NCBI RefSeq assembly: GCF_003344965.1 | Contig: NZ_CP031194.1 | Coordinates: 3,162,001-3,226,000, forward strand | Reading direction: 5' to 3' | DNA length: 64,000 nt | Origin: Streptomyces paludis | GTDB lineage: Bacteria > Actinomycetota > Actinomycetes > Streptomycetales > Streptomycetaceae | Part shown: one piece after another, positions 16,369 through 25,371 of the stretch | Layout of the letters: each line of letters opens with the position of its first letter | Position numbering within the stretch: position 1 is the stretch's first letter | Position numbers and translations under genes: made by a program | The notes under the pieces: generated by a model | What the model saw: only the letters and a program-made list of their open reading frames with translations | The model's database searches: none | Told to the model about the DNA's origin: nothing

Positions 16369-18324
16369 GTGAGCAACGAGAGCCTGGCCAACCTGCTCAA
16401 GGAAGAGCGGCGATTCGCACCGCCGGCCGAGCTGGCCGCGCACGCCAATGTCACGGCGGACGCGTACGAGCGGGCCGCGGAGGACAGGCTTGGCTTCTGG
16501 GCCGAGCAGGCGAAGCGGCTCACCTGGAGCACCGAGCCGACCGAGACGCTGGACTGGTCGAACCCGCCCTTCGCGAAGTGGTTCGCGGACGGCGAGCTGA
16601 ACGTCGCCTACAACTGCGTCGACCGGCATGTGGAGGCGGGCAACGGGGACCGCGTCGCGATCCACTTCGAGGGTGAGCCGGGGGACAGCCGTGCCCTCAC
16701 CTACGCGGAGCTGAAGGACGAGGTGTCGCGGGCCGCCAACGCGCTCACCGAGCTGGGGGTCCGCGCGGGGGACCGTGTCGCCGTCTATCTGCCGATGATC
16801 CCCGAGGCCGCGATCGCCATGCTGGCCTGCGCGCGGATCGGGGCCGCGCACTCCGTCGTCTTCGGCGGCTTCTCCGCCGACGCCGTCGCCTCCCGTATCC
16901 AGGACGCCGACGCCCGGCTGGTCATCACCGCCGACGGCGGGTACCGGCGCGGGAAGCCCGCCGCGCTCAAGCCGGCCATCGACGCGGCGGTCGCCAAGTG
17001 CCCGCAGGTCGAGCATGTTCTCGTGGTGCGCCGGACGGGCCAGGACACCGCGTTCGACGATTCCCGGGACGTGTGGTGGCACGACATCGTCGCCCGGCAG
17101 TCCGCCGAGCACACCCCGCAGCCGTTCGGCGCCGAGCACCCGCTCTTCATCCTCTACACCTCGGGGACCACCGGGAAGCCGAAGGGCATCCTGCACACCT
17201 CGGGCGGTTATCTCACCCAGGCCGCCTACACCCACCACGCCGTCTTCGACCTCAAGCCCGAGACGGACGTGTACTGGTGTACGGCCGACATCGGCTGGGT
17301 GACCGGCCACTCGTACATCGTCTACGGCCCGCTGGCCAACGGCGCGACCCAGGTGATGTACGAGGGCACCCCCGACACCCCGCACCAGGGGCGCTTCTGG
17401 GAGATCGTGCAGAAGTACGGGGTGACGATCCTCTACACCGCGCCGACGGCGATCCGTACGTTCATGAAGTGGGGCGACGACATCCCCGCGAAGTTCGATC
17501 TCTCCTCCCTGCGGGTGCTGGGCTCGGTCGGCGAGCCGATCAACCCCGAGGCGTGGATCTGGTACCGGGAGCACATCGGCGCCGGCCGGACGCCGATCGT
17601 GGACACCTGGTGGCAGACCGAGACCGGCGCCATGATGATCGCCCCGCTGCCCGGTGTGACCGAGACCAAGCCGGGCTCCGCCCAGCGGGCCCTGCCCGGC
17701 ATCTCCGCGACCGTCGTGGACGACGAGGCCCGCGAGGTGCCCAACGGCGGTGGCGGTTACCTCGTCCTCACCGAGCCCTGGCCGTCCATGCTGCGCACCA
17801 TCTGGGGCGACGACCAGCGGTTCCTCGACACCTACTGGTCGCGCTTCGAGGGCCAGTACTTCGCCGGGGACGGCGCCAAGAAGGACGACGACGGCGATAT
17901 CTGGCTGCTCGGCCGGGTCGACGACGTCATGCTCGTCTCCGGCCACAACATCTCCACCACCGAGGTGGAGTCCGCGCTCGTCTCCCACCCCAAGGTCGCC
18001 GAGGCCGCCGTCGTCGGCGCCAACGACCCGACGACCGGGCAGGCCATCGTCGCGTTCGTCATCCTGCGCGGTACTGCCAGCGTCGACGACGGTCTGGTGG
18101 CCGAGCTGCGCAACCATGTCGGGACCACGCTCGGCCCGATCGCCAAGCCCAAACGGGTCCTGCCGGTCGCGGAGCTGCCCAAGACCCGCTCCGGCAAGAT
18201 CATGCGCCGGCTGCTGCGGGACGTCGCCGAGAACCGGCAGCTGGGGGATGTCACCACGCTCACGGACTCGTCCGTCATGGACCTGATCCAGACTCAGCTG
18301 CCCAGCGCGGCCAGCGAGGACTGA
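16369..18324 (+). CDS. acsA: Acetyl-CoA synthetase (AMP-forming)
   Basis: 651 residues, full family length. It converts acetate, ATP and CoA to acetyl-CoA through an acetyl-AMP intermediate in the cytosol. Visible are the AMP-binding loop YTSGTTGKPKG, WCTADIGWVTGHSY, the TWWQTETG signature and the C-terminal PKTRSGKIMRR, whose lysine near residue 610 is the site acetylated to switch off Acs in other bacteria. GTG start behind GGGAAGGGAGAAC. A near-complete antisense reading frame is an artefact of high GC3. Confidence 0.97.
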   Translation: MSNESLANLLKEERRFAPPAELAAHANVTADAYERAAEDRLGFWAEQAKRLTWSTEPTETLDWSNPPFAKWFADGELNVAYNCVDRHVEAGNGDRVAIHFEGEPGDSRALTYAELKDEVSRAANALTELGVRAGDRVAVYLPMIPEAAIAMLACARIGAAHSVVFGGFSADAVASRIQDADARLVITADGGYRRGKPAALKPAIDAAVAKCPQVEHVLVVRRTGQDTAFDDSRDVWWHDIVARQSAEHTPQPFGAEHPLFILYTSGTTGKPKGILHTSGGYLTQAAYTHHAVFDLKPETDVYWCTADIGWVTGHSYIVYGPLANGATQVMYEGTPDTPHQGRFWEIVQKYGVTILYTAPTAIRTFMKWGDDIPAKFDLSSLRVLGSVGEPINPEAWIWYREHIGAGRTPIVDTWWQTETGAMMIAPLPGVTETKPGSAQRALPGISATVVDDEAREVPNGGGGYLVLTEPWPSMLRTIWGDDQRFLDTYWSRFEGQYFAGDGAKKDDDGDIWLLGRVDDVMLVSGHNISTTEVESALVSHPKVAEAAVVGANDPTTGQAIVAFVILRGTASVDDGLVAELRNHVGTTLGPIAKPKRVLPVAELPKTRSGKIMRRLLRDVAENRQLGDVTTLTDSSVMDLIQTQLPSAASED

Positions 18325-18551
18325 GCCTGCTGCCCGGCTCGGGCGGACGGGCGGGCGGGCCGGGGGGCGAGGCGGCGGGGCGGGCGGGCAGGTGCGGCAG
18401 GACCGCGCTCCTCCCCGCGCCCCTCCCCCTCCCCCGCCCGTCCGGGTAGTGTGGGCGACGCGTCAACAACAGAACACGCTTTTCCAGGTGCGCCGGGAAG
18501 TCTGGTCGGCAGGTAGTTCGTCATGCCCGCCGAAGAACCGGAGTCGTTCCC

Positions 18552-19982
18552 GTGCCCGCGCCCACCCCCACCCCGGACCCCCGTCCGAACCCCGTCCCCC
18601 CGCGCCGTACGTTCCTCGGGCGGCTCTCCCTCCCCGAGCGGAACTACCTCACCGACGCGCTGCGCACCGAGACCGTCGGCGGAATGCTGCTGCTGGTCGC
18701 CGCCGTCGTCGCGCTGCTCTGGGCGAACACCCCGCTGAGCGGCGGCTACGCGTCCGTACGCGACTTCCACATCGGCCCCGCCGCGCTCGGCCTCGATCTC
18801 TCCGTACAGCACTGGGCCGCCGACGGGCTGCTCGCCGTCTTCTTCTTCGTCGCGGGGATCGAGCTGAAGCGGGAGCTGGTCGCCGGGGAGCTGCGCGATC
18901 CCAAGGCCGCCGCGCTGCCCGTTATCGCCGCGCTCTCCGGGATGGCCGTACCGGCCCTGGTGTACGTGCTGGTCAACACGGTCGGCGGCGGGTCGCTGGA
19001 CGGCTGGGCCGTGCCCGTGGCGACGGACATCGCCTTCGCGCTCGCCGTCCTCGCCGTCCTGGGTACGTCGCTGCCGTCCGCCCTGCGCGCGTTCCTGCTG
19101 ACCCTCGCCGTCGTCGACGACCTCTTCGCCATCCTGATCATCGCGGTCTTCTTCACCGGCGATCTGAACTTCCCGGCGCTGGGCGGCGCCGTGGCCGGGC
19201 TCGCCGTCTTCCGACTGCTGCTGAGCAAGGGGGTGCGCGGCTGGTACGTATACGTCCCGCTGGCCCTGGTCATCTGGGGGCTGATGTACAACAGCGGGAT
19301 CCACGCCACCATCGCCGGTGTCGCGATGGGGCTGATGCTGCGCTGCACCAGGAACGAGGGCGAGGAGCGGTCCCCCGGCGAGCACATCGAGCATCTGGTG
19401 CGCCCGCTCTCGGCGGGGCTGGCCGTGCCGCTGTTCGCCCTCTTCTCCGCGGGTGTCTCGGTCTCCGGCGGCGCCCTCGGTACGGTCTTCACCCGGCCGG
19501 AGACCCTCGGGGTGGTCCTGGGCCTGGTGGTGGGCAAGACGGTCGGCATCTTCGGCGGCACCTGGCTGGCCGCGCGCTTCACCCGGGCCGAGCTGAACGA
19601 GGATCTCGCCTGGCCGGACGTCTTCGCGGTCGCCGCGCTCGCCGGCATCGGTTTCACCGTCTCGCTCCTCATCGGCGAGCTGGCGTTCGCGACGGACCAG
19701 GGGCTCGCCGACGAGGTGAAGGCCGCGGTGCTGACGGGCTCGGTGATCGCCGCCGTCTTCTCCGGCGTCCTGCTGAAGCTCCGCGTCCGTACGTACCGGG
19801 CCCTGTACGAGGAGGAGGAACGCGACGAGGATCGGGACGGTGTCCCCGACGTCTACGAGCAGGACGATCCGGAGTACCACCTGCGCATGGCCGAGCTGTA
19901 CGAGGCGAAGGCCGCCGAACACCGCAGACTGGCCGCCGAACACGCGGGGGCAACGCGCGCGGACGGCGGCGGTCCGGCATGA
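18552..19982 (+). CDS. nhaA: Na+/H+ antiporter NhaA
   Basis: 476 residues with about 11-12 hydrophobic helices. The paired aspartates of the ion site are visible in FLLTLAVVDDLFAILIIAVF, and SVQHWAADGLLAVFFFVAGI and ELKRELVAGELRDP match NhaA. It exchanges protons for sodium across the membrane to control pH and salt. The C-terminal ~60 residues (EEERDEDRDGVPDVYEQ onward) form an acidic tail longer than in E. coli NhaA. Start taken as the GTG at 18552; the upstream ATG at 18523 is in another frame. Confidence 0.92.
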   Translation: MPAPTPTPDPRPNPVPPRRTFLGRLSLPERNYLTDALRTETVGGMLLLVAAVVALLWANTPLSGGYASVRDFHIGPAALGLDLSVQHWAADGLLAVFFFVAGIELKRELVAGELRDPKAAALPVIAALSGMAVPALVYVLVNTVGGGSLDGWAVPVATDIAFALAVLAVLGTSLPSALRAFLLTLAVVDDLFAILIIAVFFTGDLNFPALGGAVAGLAVFRLLLSKGVRGWYVYVPLALVIWGLMYNSGIHATIAGVAMGLMLRCTRNEGEERSPGEHIEHLVRPLSAGLAVPLFALFSAGVSVSGGALGTVFTRPETLGVVLGLVVGKTVGIFGGTWLAARFTRAELNEDLAWPDVFAVAALAGIGFTVSLLIGELAFATDQGLADEVKAAVLTGSVIAAVFSGVLLKLRVRTYRALYEEEERDEDRDGVPDVYEQDDPEYHLRMAELYEAKAAEHRRLAAEHAGATRADGGGPA

Positions 19983-20053
19983 TCGGCACAACGAGTCCGT
20001 AGCCGCGAAGTCCGCGAAGGCCGCGAAATCCGCGACGGAAGAGGGAGTCACCG

Positions 20054-20548
20054 ATGAGCGACACCGGCACGCAGACCGCCGACGCTGTCCGGACCGGCAC
20101 CATTGTCGGAGTGGGCAACGCCGACCGGAGTATCGGCCAGTTGGTCGCCGCGGCGACCGCCGAGATGTCCGCGCTGGTGCACGACGAGATCGCCCTCGCC
20201 AAGGCGGAGGTCCGGCAGGACGTCAAGCGCGGCATCATGGGCAGCGCCGCCGCCGTTATCGCGGGGGTGTTCGCCCTGTTCTCGCTGCCGGTGCTGAGCT
20301 TCGCGGCGGCGTACGGCATCCACAATCTGGGCCTCGGGCTCGCCTGGTCGTTCCTGATCGTGGGGGTGGCGTTCCTGCTGCTGGCCGGGGTGCTGATCCT
20401 GCTCGCGCTCAGGAAGTTCAAGAAGGTGAAGCCGCCGGAGAAGTCCATCGCCTCGGCCAAGGAGACGGCGGCCATTCTCCAGAACGTGAAGCCCCACCCG
20501 CGCGAGACGGGGGAAAGCCTGAAGTCTGTGACACGCTCGACTGTATGA
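20054..20548 (+). CDS. Phage-holin-like (Holin-X / DUF1469-type) membrane protein
   Basis: 164 residues. An amphipathic N-terminal half (LVHDEIALAKAEVRQDVKRG) is followed by two transmembrane helices (AAAVIAGVFALFSLPVLSFA and AWSFLIVGVAFLLLAGVLIL) and a basic tail. This is the layout of the actinobacterial Holin-X family, common in non-phage chromosomes and without an established function. GAGGGAGTCACCG precedes the ATG. The stop overlaps the next start by 4 bp. Confidence 0.85.
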   Translation: MSDTGTQTADAVRTGTIVGVGNADRSIGQLVAAATAEMSALVHDEIALAKAEVRQDVKRGIMGSAAAVIAGVFALFSLPVLSFAAAYGIHNLGLGLAWSFLIVGVAFLLLAGVLILLALRKFKKVKPPEKSIASAKETAAILQNVKPHPRETGESLKSVTRSTV

Positions 20549-21513
20549 CCGCTCCCCCTCCCGGCCCCGGCTTCGACCCCGGCCCCGGGCCCGGCCCGCA
20601 CCCCGTCGCCTCCGCCGTACGTCTCGACGGCCCCTGGTCACATCGGGACGTGGCGGCCAACGGCGCGCGTTTCCATATCGCCGAAATGGGCGAAGGGCCG
20701 CTGGTACTGCTGCTGCACGGCTTCCCGCAGTTCTGGTGGACCTGGCGCCATCAGCTGCCGGCGCTGGCGGAGGCCGGTTATCGCGCGGTGGCCATGGATC
20801 TGCGGGGCGTGGGCGGCAGTGACCGTACGCCCAGGGGTTACGACCCGGCCAATCTGGCCCTCGACATCACCGGGGTGGTGCGCTCGCTCGGTGAGCCGGA
20901 CGCCGCGCTGGTCGGCCATGACCTCGGCGGATATCTCGCCTGGACCGCGGCGGTGATGCGGCCGAAGCTGGTGCGCAGGCTCGCGGTGTCCTCGATGCCA
21001 CATCCGCGCCGCTGGCGCTCGGCGATGCTCTCCGACTTCTCGCAGAGCCGGGCCGGCTCGTACATCTGGGGGTTCCAGCGGCCCTGGCTGCCGGAGCGTC
21101 AGCTCGTCGCGGACGACGCGGCGCTGGTGGGGCGGCTGATCCGGGAGTGGTCGGGGCCGAGGCCGCCGGACGACGCGGCGATCGAGGTCTACCGGCGTGC
21201 GATGGCCATCCCGTCCACGGCGCACTGCTCGATCGAGCCGTACCGGTGGATGGTGCGGTCGATGGCCCGGCCCGACGGCATCCAGTTCAACCGGCGGATG
21301 AAGCGCCCGGTGCGGGTGCCGACGCTGCAACTGCACGGCTCACTCGATCCGGCGATGCGGACGCGCTCCACGGCGGGATCGGCGGAGTACGTGGAAGCGC
21401 CCTACCGCTGGCGGCTGTTCGACGGACTCGGGCACTTCCCGCACGAGGAGGATCCGGCGGCGTTCTCCTCGGAGCTGATCAACTGGCTCAAGGACCCCGA
21501 GCCGGACCGTTGA
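20545..21513 (+). CDS. Alpha/beta-hydrolase, epoxide-hydrolase type
   Basis: 322 residues, ATG overlapping the holin-like stop (ATGA). Oxyanion-hole motif LLLHGFPQFWW, nucleophile elbow VGHDLGGYLAW with aspartate as the nucleophile, and the final DGLGHFPHEEDP with the catalytic His. An Asp nucleophile in G-x-D-x-G together with H-G-F-P points to epoxide hydrolases rather than serine esterases. The Pro/Gly-rich first 25 residues are probably disordered. It would open epoxides to diols; substrate unknown. The end lies inside a short tandem repeat. Confidence 0.85.
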   Translation: MTAPPPGPGFDPGPGPGPHPVASAVRLDGPWSHRDVAANGARFHIAEMGEGPLVLLLHGFPQFWWTWRHQLPALAEAGYRAVAMDLRGVGGSDRTPRGYDPANLALDITGVVRSLGEPDAALVGHDLGGYLAWTAAVMRPKLVRRLAVSSMPHPRRWRSAMLSDFSQSRAGSYIWGFQRPWLPERQLVADDAALVGRLIREWSGPRPPDDAAIEVYRRAMAIPSTAHCSIEPYRWMVRSMARPDGIQFNRRMKRPVRVPTLQLHGSLDPAMRTRSTAGSAEYVEAPYRWRLFDGLGHFPHEEDPAAFSSELINWLKDPEPDR

Positions 21514-21566
21514 AGACTGACCGCTGATCGTTGAAGACTGACCGCTGATCGTTGAAGGCTGACGTC
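21509..21566 (+). repeat. 21-bp tandem repeat spanning the hydrolase stop codon
   Basis: The unit GTTGAAGACTGACCGCTGAT plus C occurs at 21509-21529 and 21530-21550, with a third partial copy from 21551. The first copy contains the stop codon of the preceding gene, so the duplication created extra stop-containing copies downstream. Similar small duplications sit at two other gene ends in this window. Confidence 0.9.
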
Positions 21567-21730
21567 GGCTGACGGCCCGTGCCGTCGTGATGGGGTCCCT
21601 GACCGCCCTGACGACCCGGCATCTCACCCTTTGAACGCTTGTCCTACGAACAGCCAATTGCCGCGCGCATAGGCCAATTGGCCCTCTCTCGGGCGGTTAC
21701 CGACCATGGGGCACGGGCAAAATTCGCGGT

Positions 21731-21907
21731 ATGGGCTGGATGCACGACTACGGTGACGCCGCACGCAACCGCCGCTCGGCCGCTGTGCCGATCACCCGCA
21801 GAAGGGGCGGCCCCGAAGGGGGCCATGATCCCCGGCTCGGTATTCCCCGCATCCTGCGCCGCAGGGCCCGCTGGGTCTCGGCCCGGCTGCGCCACCAACG
21901 CGGCTAG
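21731..21907 (+). CDS. Small hypothetical protein, Arg-rich
   Basis: 58 residues, starting MGWMHDYGDAARNRRSAAVP and ending in the basic RILRRRARWVSARLRHQRG. Roughly 85 percent of codons end in G or C and the arginine bias is not mirrored in other frames, so coding is likely although no strong Shine-Dalgarno precedes the ATG. An AAAATTC hexamer region 6-12 bases upstream may be a -10 box for a leaderless mRNA. Just upstream are two CCAATTG boxes around 21653-21680. Family not recognised. Confidence 0.5.
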   Translation: MGWMHDYGDAARNRRSAAVPITRRRGGPEGGHDPRLGIPRILRRRARWVSARLRHQRG

Positions 21908-21961
21908 GACGGGTGGGAGAAGTCCCGCCCCTCGCGTCACCGCTCCAGCCCGCTGCCGCCG

Positions 21962-23161
21962 CTACAGGGCGCACGCCTGCGTGTCGACCTGCTGGTTGGC
22001 GGTCCGGCCGAGCGTGATGTCCTCGCTGATCTCATCGACCGTCAGGGCGTAGCCGGTCTGCTCGTCGTCGAGCGACCTGGCGAAGATGACCCCGTAGACC
22101 TCGCCCGTGGGGGTGAGGAGCGGACCGCCGGAGTTGCCCTGGCGTACGGTCGCGTAAAGCGAGTAGACGCCTCGGCGCACCTCGCCGCGGCGGTAGATGT
22201 CCGGCCCGTTGGCCTCGATACGGCCGCGGACGCGCGCGGAGCGCACGTCGTACGCGCCGTTCTCCGGGAAGCCCGCGACGATCGCGCCGTCGTTGATCTT
22301 CGCTTCCCGGTCGCTGAAGCGGAGCGGCTTCGCCGGCAGGTCGGGAACGTCCAGTACGGCGATGTCGCGCCGCCAGTCGTAGAGGACGACCTTCGCGTCG
22401 TAGAGCCTGCCCTCGCCGCCTATCTGGACCGTGGGCTCCTCCACGCCACCGACCACGTGCGCGTTGGTCATCACACGGCCGTCGGCGAAGACGAAGCCGG
22501 AGCCTTCGAGGACCTTGCCGCAGCTGGGCGCCGTACCGACGACCTTGACGATGGAACTCTTGGCGCGGGCCGCCACGCCGCTGCCCGCGAGCGCCGGGTC
22601 GGGCGGCCTGACGTCGGGGATGTTCTCGTTGACGAACGGGTTGAAGACCTGGGGGAAGCCGTTCTGCGCGAGGACGGAGGAGAAGTCCGTGAACCAGGTC
22701 GACGCGTCGGACGGCATCACCTCGGAGATCTCGCGCATCACCTTCGAGCCGCGGACCTCCTTGCCGAGCGTCGGCAGCGAGGTGCCCGCGAGGGCGGAGC
22801 CGATCAGCCACGCGACCAGCAGCATGGCCACGACATTGACCAGCGCGCCGCCGCCCGCGTCGAGCGCGCGGGCGGGCTGCCAGGTGATGTGGTTGCGGAG
22901 CCGGTTGCCGAGGTGGGTGGTGAACGCCTGGCCCACGGAGGCGCAGACGATCACTATGACGACCGCGATGACCGCGGCGGTGGTGGAGACCTCGGCGTCC
23001 GAGGTGAGCTTCGCCCACACCACCGGAAGGAGGTAGACGGCGACGAGACCGCCGCCGAGGAAGCCGATCACCGAGAGGACGCCGACGACAAAGCCCTGGC
23101 GGTATCCGATGACGGCGAACCAGACGGCGGCGAGCAGCAGCAGGATGTCCAGCACGTTCAC
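21962..23161 (-). CDS. MarP-type membrane-anchored serine protease (CvpA domain + trypsin-like domain)
   Basis: 399 residues from the GTG at 23161. Four N-terminal membrane helices of the CvpA/colicin V production type (ILLLLAAVWFAVIGYRQGF onward), then an extracytoplasmic chymotrypsin-like protease with catalytic His in VMTNAHVVGG, Asp in RRDIAVLDVPD and Ser in RQGNSGGPLL. The arrangement equals MarP (Rv3671c) of Mycobacterium tuberculosis, needed for acid and oxidative stress tolerance. Two cysteines (APSCGKV and the C-terminal TQACAL) could form the regulatory disulfide known in MarP. It precedes Nudix and nth genes on the same strand. Confidence 0.92.
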   Translation of the reverse strand: MNVLDILLLLAAVWFAVIGYRQGFVVGVLSVIGFLGGGLVAVYLLPVVWAKLTSDAEVSTTAAVIAVVIVIVCASVGQAFTTHLGNRLRNHITWQPARALDAGGGALVNVVAMLLVAWLIGSALAGTSLPTLGKEVRGSKVMREISEVMPSDASTWFTDFSSVLAQNGFPQVFNPFVNENIPDVRPPDPALAGSGVAARAKSSIVKVVGTAPSCGKVLEGSGFVFADGRVMTNAHVVGGVEEPTVQIGGEGRLYDAKVVLYDWRRDIAVLDVPDLPAKPLRFSDREAKINDGAIVAGFPENGAYDVRSARVRGRIEANGPDIYRRGEVRRGVYSLYATVRQGNSGGPLLTPTGEVYGVIFARSLDDEQTGYALTVDEISEDITLGRTANQQVDTQACAL

Positions 23162-23288
23162 CGTCAGTAGCCTCGCTTGCTCGCAGATACGTCTCCGGTC
23201 CCCCGGGCTCCGGTCCCCCGGGAGGGGTGGCGGCGGCCGGGTGGCCGCCAGGGGCACAGCACGTGGGTCAGCCTGTCACGCGCACCTG

Positions 23289-23993
23289 TCAGGCGCGCCA
23301 GTCCAGCGGAACCAGCCGGGAGGAGTCCCACGGCCGTTCCCAGCCCGCGAAGTGCAGGATGCGGTCGATGACCCCGGCCGTGAATCCCCAGACCAGGGCG
23401 GACTCGACCAGAAACGCCGGGCCCTGGTGGCCGCTGGGGTGGCGGGCCGTCGCCCGGTTGGCCGGGTCCGTGAGATCCGCCACGGGGACGGTGAAGACAC
23501 GGGCGGTCTCGGCGGGATCCACGGCGTCGACCGGTGTGGGGCGGTGCCACCAGCCGAGGACGGGCGTCACCACGAAGCCGCTCACCGGGATGTAGAGGCG
23601 GGGCAGCACACCGAAGAGCTGGACGCCGGACGGATCGAGTCCGGTCTCCTCCTCGGCCTCCCGCAGCGCGGCCCGCAGCGGGCCCGTGGTCGCCGGGTCG
23701 CCGTCCTCGGGGTCGAGGGCGCCGCCGGGAAAGGCGGGCTGTCCCGGATGCGAGCGCAGACTGCCCGCCCGCTCCATGAGCAGCAGCTCGGGCCCTCCGC
23801 CGCTCTCGCCGAAGAGGATGAGCACGGCGGACTGGCGTCCGTGACCGCTCGCGGGCGGCAGGAAGCGGCTGAGCTGCTCCGGCGCGACCGTCTCGGCCGC
23901 CCGGACGACGGGCGCGAGCCAGTCCGGCAGCCCGTCGGTGGTGACGGTGATCCCGGTCATCGGACCACCGTAGGTCTCTTCAGCGTGCGTCAT
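23289..23993 (-). CDS. CoA-pyrophosphatase-type Nudix hydrolase
   Basis: 234 residues from the ATG at 23993 (MTHAEETYGG); a later ATG at 23960 is possible. The Nudix box G-x5-E-x7-R-E-x-x-E-E-x-G is present as GGALDPEDG...REAEEETGL, preceded by SLRSHPGQPAFPGG, the extra motif of the CoA diphosphatase subgroup. It would split CoA or CoA esters into phosphopantetheine and adenosine bisphosphate. It lies between nth upstream and the MarP-like gene downstream on the same strand. Confidence 0.85.
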   Translation of the reverse strand: MTHAEETYGGPMTGITVTTDGLPDWLAPVVRAAETVAPEQLSRFLPPASGHGRQSAVLILFGESGGGPELLLMERAGSLRSHPGQPAFPGGALDPEDGDPATTGPLRAALREAEEETGLDPSGVQLFGVLPRLYIPVSGFVVTPVLGWWHRPTPVDAVDPAETARVFTVPVADLTDPANRATARHPSGHQGPAFLVESALVWGFTAGVIDRILHFAGWERPWDSSRLVPLDWRA

Positions 23994-24136
23994 GGGCAAC
24001 CCCCGTCGTAACAACGCCTGCCGTCGGCCGGATCGTTCCGCCGCCGGTGTCCCGCCCGCCTCCGCCTCCTCCTTCTCCCCGTCGCCCCCGCTCGCTCTCC
24101 GTCGCTCGTGTCCTCATACGGTCCGGTCCGCCCCGG

Positions 24137-25048
24137 CTACTCAGCCCGGGCCGGGGCGGGCCTGCCCGGATAGCCGGCGGGCGGGTTGAGCCGCTGGCCG
24201 GGCTGGCCGCCCATCTCGTACTTGAGGAGTTTGCGGGCCTTCTCCGGGTCGGTCTCGCCCTCTCCGTAGGAAGGGCACAGATGCGCGATCGGGCAGGCGC
24301 CGCAGGCCGGTTTACGGGAGTGGCAGACCCGGCGGCCGTGGAAGATCACCCGGTGGGAGAGCATCGTCCACTCGCTTCTGGGGAAGATCTCCGCGATCTC
24401 GGCCTCCACCTTCTCCGGGTCCTCCTGCTCGGTCCACCGCCAGCGGCGGACCAGCCGGCCGAAGTGGGTGTCGACGGTCAGGCCGGGAACGCCGAAGGCG
24501 TTGCCGAGCACGACGTTGGCCGTCTTGCGGCCGACGCCGGGGAGCGTCACGAGGTCGTCGAGCCGTCCGGGGACCTCGCCGCCGAAGCGGTCGCGCAGGG
24601 CGGTGGACAGGCCGATGAGGGACTTCGTCTTGGCGCGGAAGAAGCCGGTGGGCCGGATCAGCTCCTCCATCTCCTCCGGCGCGGCCGCGGCCATGTCCTC
24701 GGGGGTCGGGTACTTCGCGAAGAGGGCGGGCGTGGTCTGGTTGACCCGGAGGTCGGTGGTCTGGGCGGAGAGGACCGTCGCCACCAGCAGTTCGAACGGA
24801 TTGCGGAAGTCCAGCTCCGGATGGGCGTACGGATAGACCTCCGCCAGCTCGCGGTTCGTGCGGCGGGCCCGGCGGACCATGGCGAGCCGCGACTCGGGCG
24901 CGGCCGGCTTGACGGGCTCGGCGCGCTTGGCGGGCTCGGCAGACCTGGCGGCGGGCCCGGCGGGTTCGGCGCGCTTGACCTTTGCCCCTTTTGCGGCTTT
25001 TTTCGGTTTCACTGAAGGCTGTTCGCCCACAGCGGAATTACGCTCCAC
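24137..25048 (-). CDS. nth: Endonuclease III (DNA glycosylase/AP lyase)
   Basis: 303 residues from the GTG at 25048, chosen because GGGAG stands about 7 bases upstream; the GTG at 25054 is the alternative. It removes oxidised pyrimidines from DNA. Visible: helix-hairpin-helix [14 protein letters not shown] with the catalytic Lys, catalytic Asp in TVDTHFGRL, and the [4Fe-4S] loop [17 protein letters not shown] (C-x6-C-x2-C-x5-C). The first ~70 residues form a Lys/Ala/Pro-rich disordered extension absent from E. coli Nth. It is divergent from crp, an arrangement common in actinobacteria. Confidence 0.95.
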   Translation of the reverse strand: MERNSAVGEQPSVKPKKAAKGAKVKRAEPAGPAARSAEPAKRAEPVKPAAPESRLAMVRRARRTNRELAEVYPYAHPELDFRNPFELLVATVLSAQTTDLRVNQTTPALFAKYPTPEDMAAAAPEEMEELIRPTGFFRAKTKSLIGLSTALRDRFGGEVPGRLDDLVTLPGVGRKTANVVLGNAFGVPGLTVDTHFGRLVRRWRWTEQEDPEKVEAEIAEIFPRSEWTMLSHRVIFHGRRVCHSRKPACGACPIAHLCPSYGEGETDPEKARKLLKYEMGGQPGQRLNPPAGYPGRPAPARAE

Positions 25049-25203
25049 GGACACTCTCCCAGCCCCCTTCGGCCTGCGCTGACACCGGCGAGTTGAACAC
25101 CCGGCCAGCGTAGAGCCCGGCACTGACATCCGCCCCGGCCATGGCCGATCACCACCCGAATCGGCCCCCCTGGCACGGATGGGCACGCCCGTACGTCAAA
25201 CTT

Positions 25204-25217
25204 GTGATTGATCGCAC
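25204..25217. promoter_or_regulatory. Candidate Crp operator upstream of crp
   Basis: GTG-ATTGAT-CGCAC matches the reported Streptomyces Crp pattern GTG(N6)GNCAC at all but one position (C for G). It sits in the nth-crp divergent region 155 bp before the crp start. Autoregulation is inferred only. The rest of 25049-25203 shows nothing clear. Confidence 0.4.
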
Positions 25218-25316
25218 GGTTTCGAACAGCCAAAATTCGGCGGAGTGCGAGAAAGCCCGGCGATGCCAAGCCACCCGAGAAGAAGCGGCACGTACGGCAT
25301 CATGGGGACCACGGTT

Positions 25317-25354
25317 CCTGAGCAGGTGGGGACCCCCCGGTCCCCTGAGCAGGT
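25317..25354 (+). repeat. Hairpin flanked by direct repeats in the crp leader
   Basis: CCTGAGCAGGT occurs at 25317-25327 and again at 25344-25354. Between them GGGGACC (25328-25334) pairs with GGTCCCC (25339-25345) around CCCC. The element ends 17 bp before the crp start and just upstream of AAGGAGAG, so it would fold in the crp mRNA leader next to the ribosome-binding site. Confidence 0.7.
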
Positions 25355-25371
25355 CGACAAGGAGAGAACAC

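Noticed and set aside
20054..20548. Holin-like protein as evidence of a prophage
   Set aside because: Holin-X-type proteins are common chromosomal genes in actinobacteria; neighbours are core metabolic genes and no phage genes are present.
21644..21940. 98-residue minus-strand frame overlapping the 58-residue plus-strand gene
   Set aside because: Codon-position pattern favours the plus strand and no ribosome-binding site precedes the minus-strand start.
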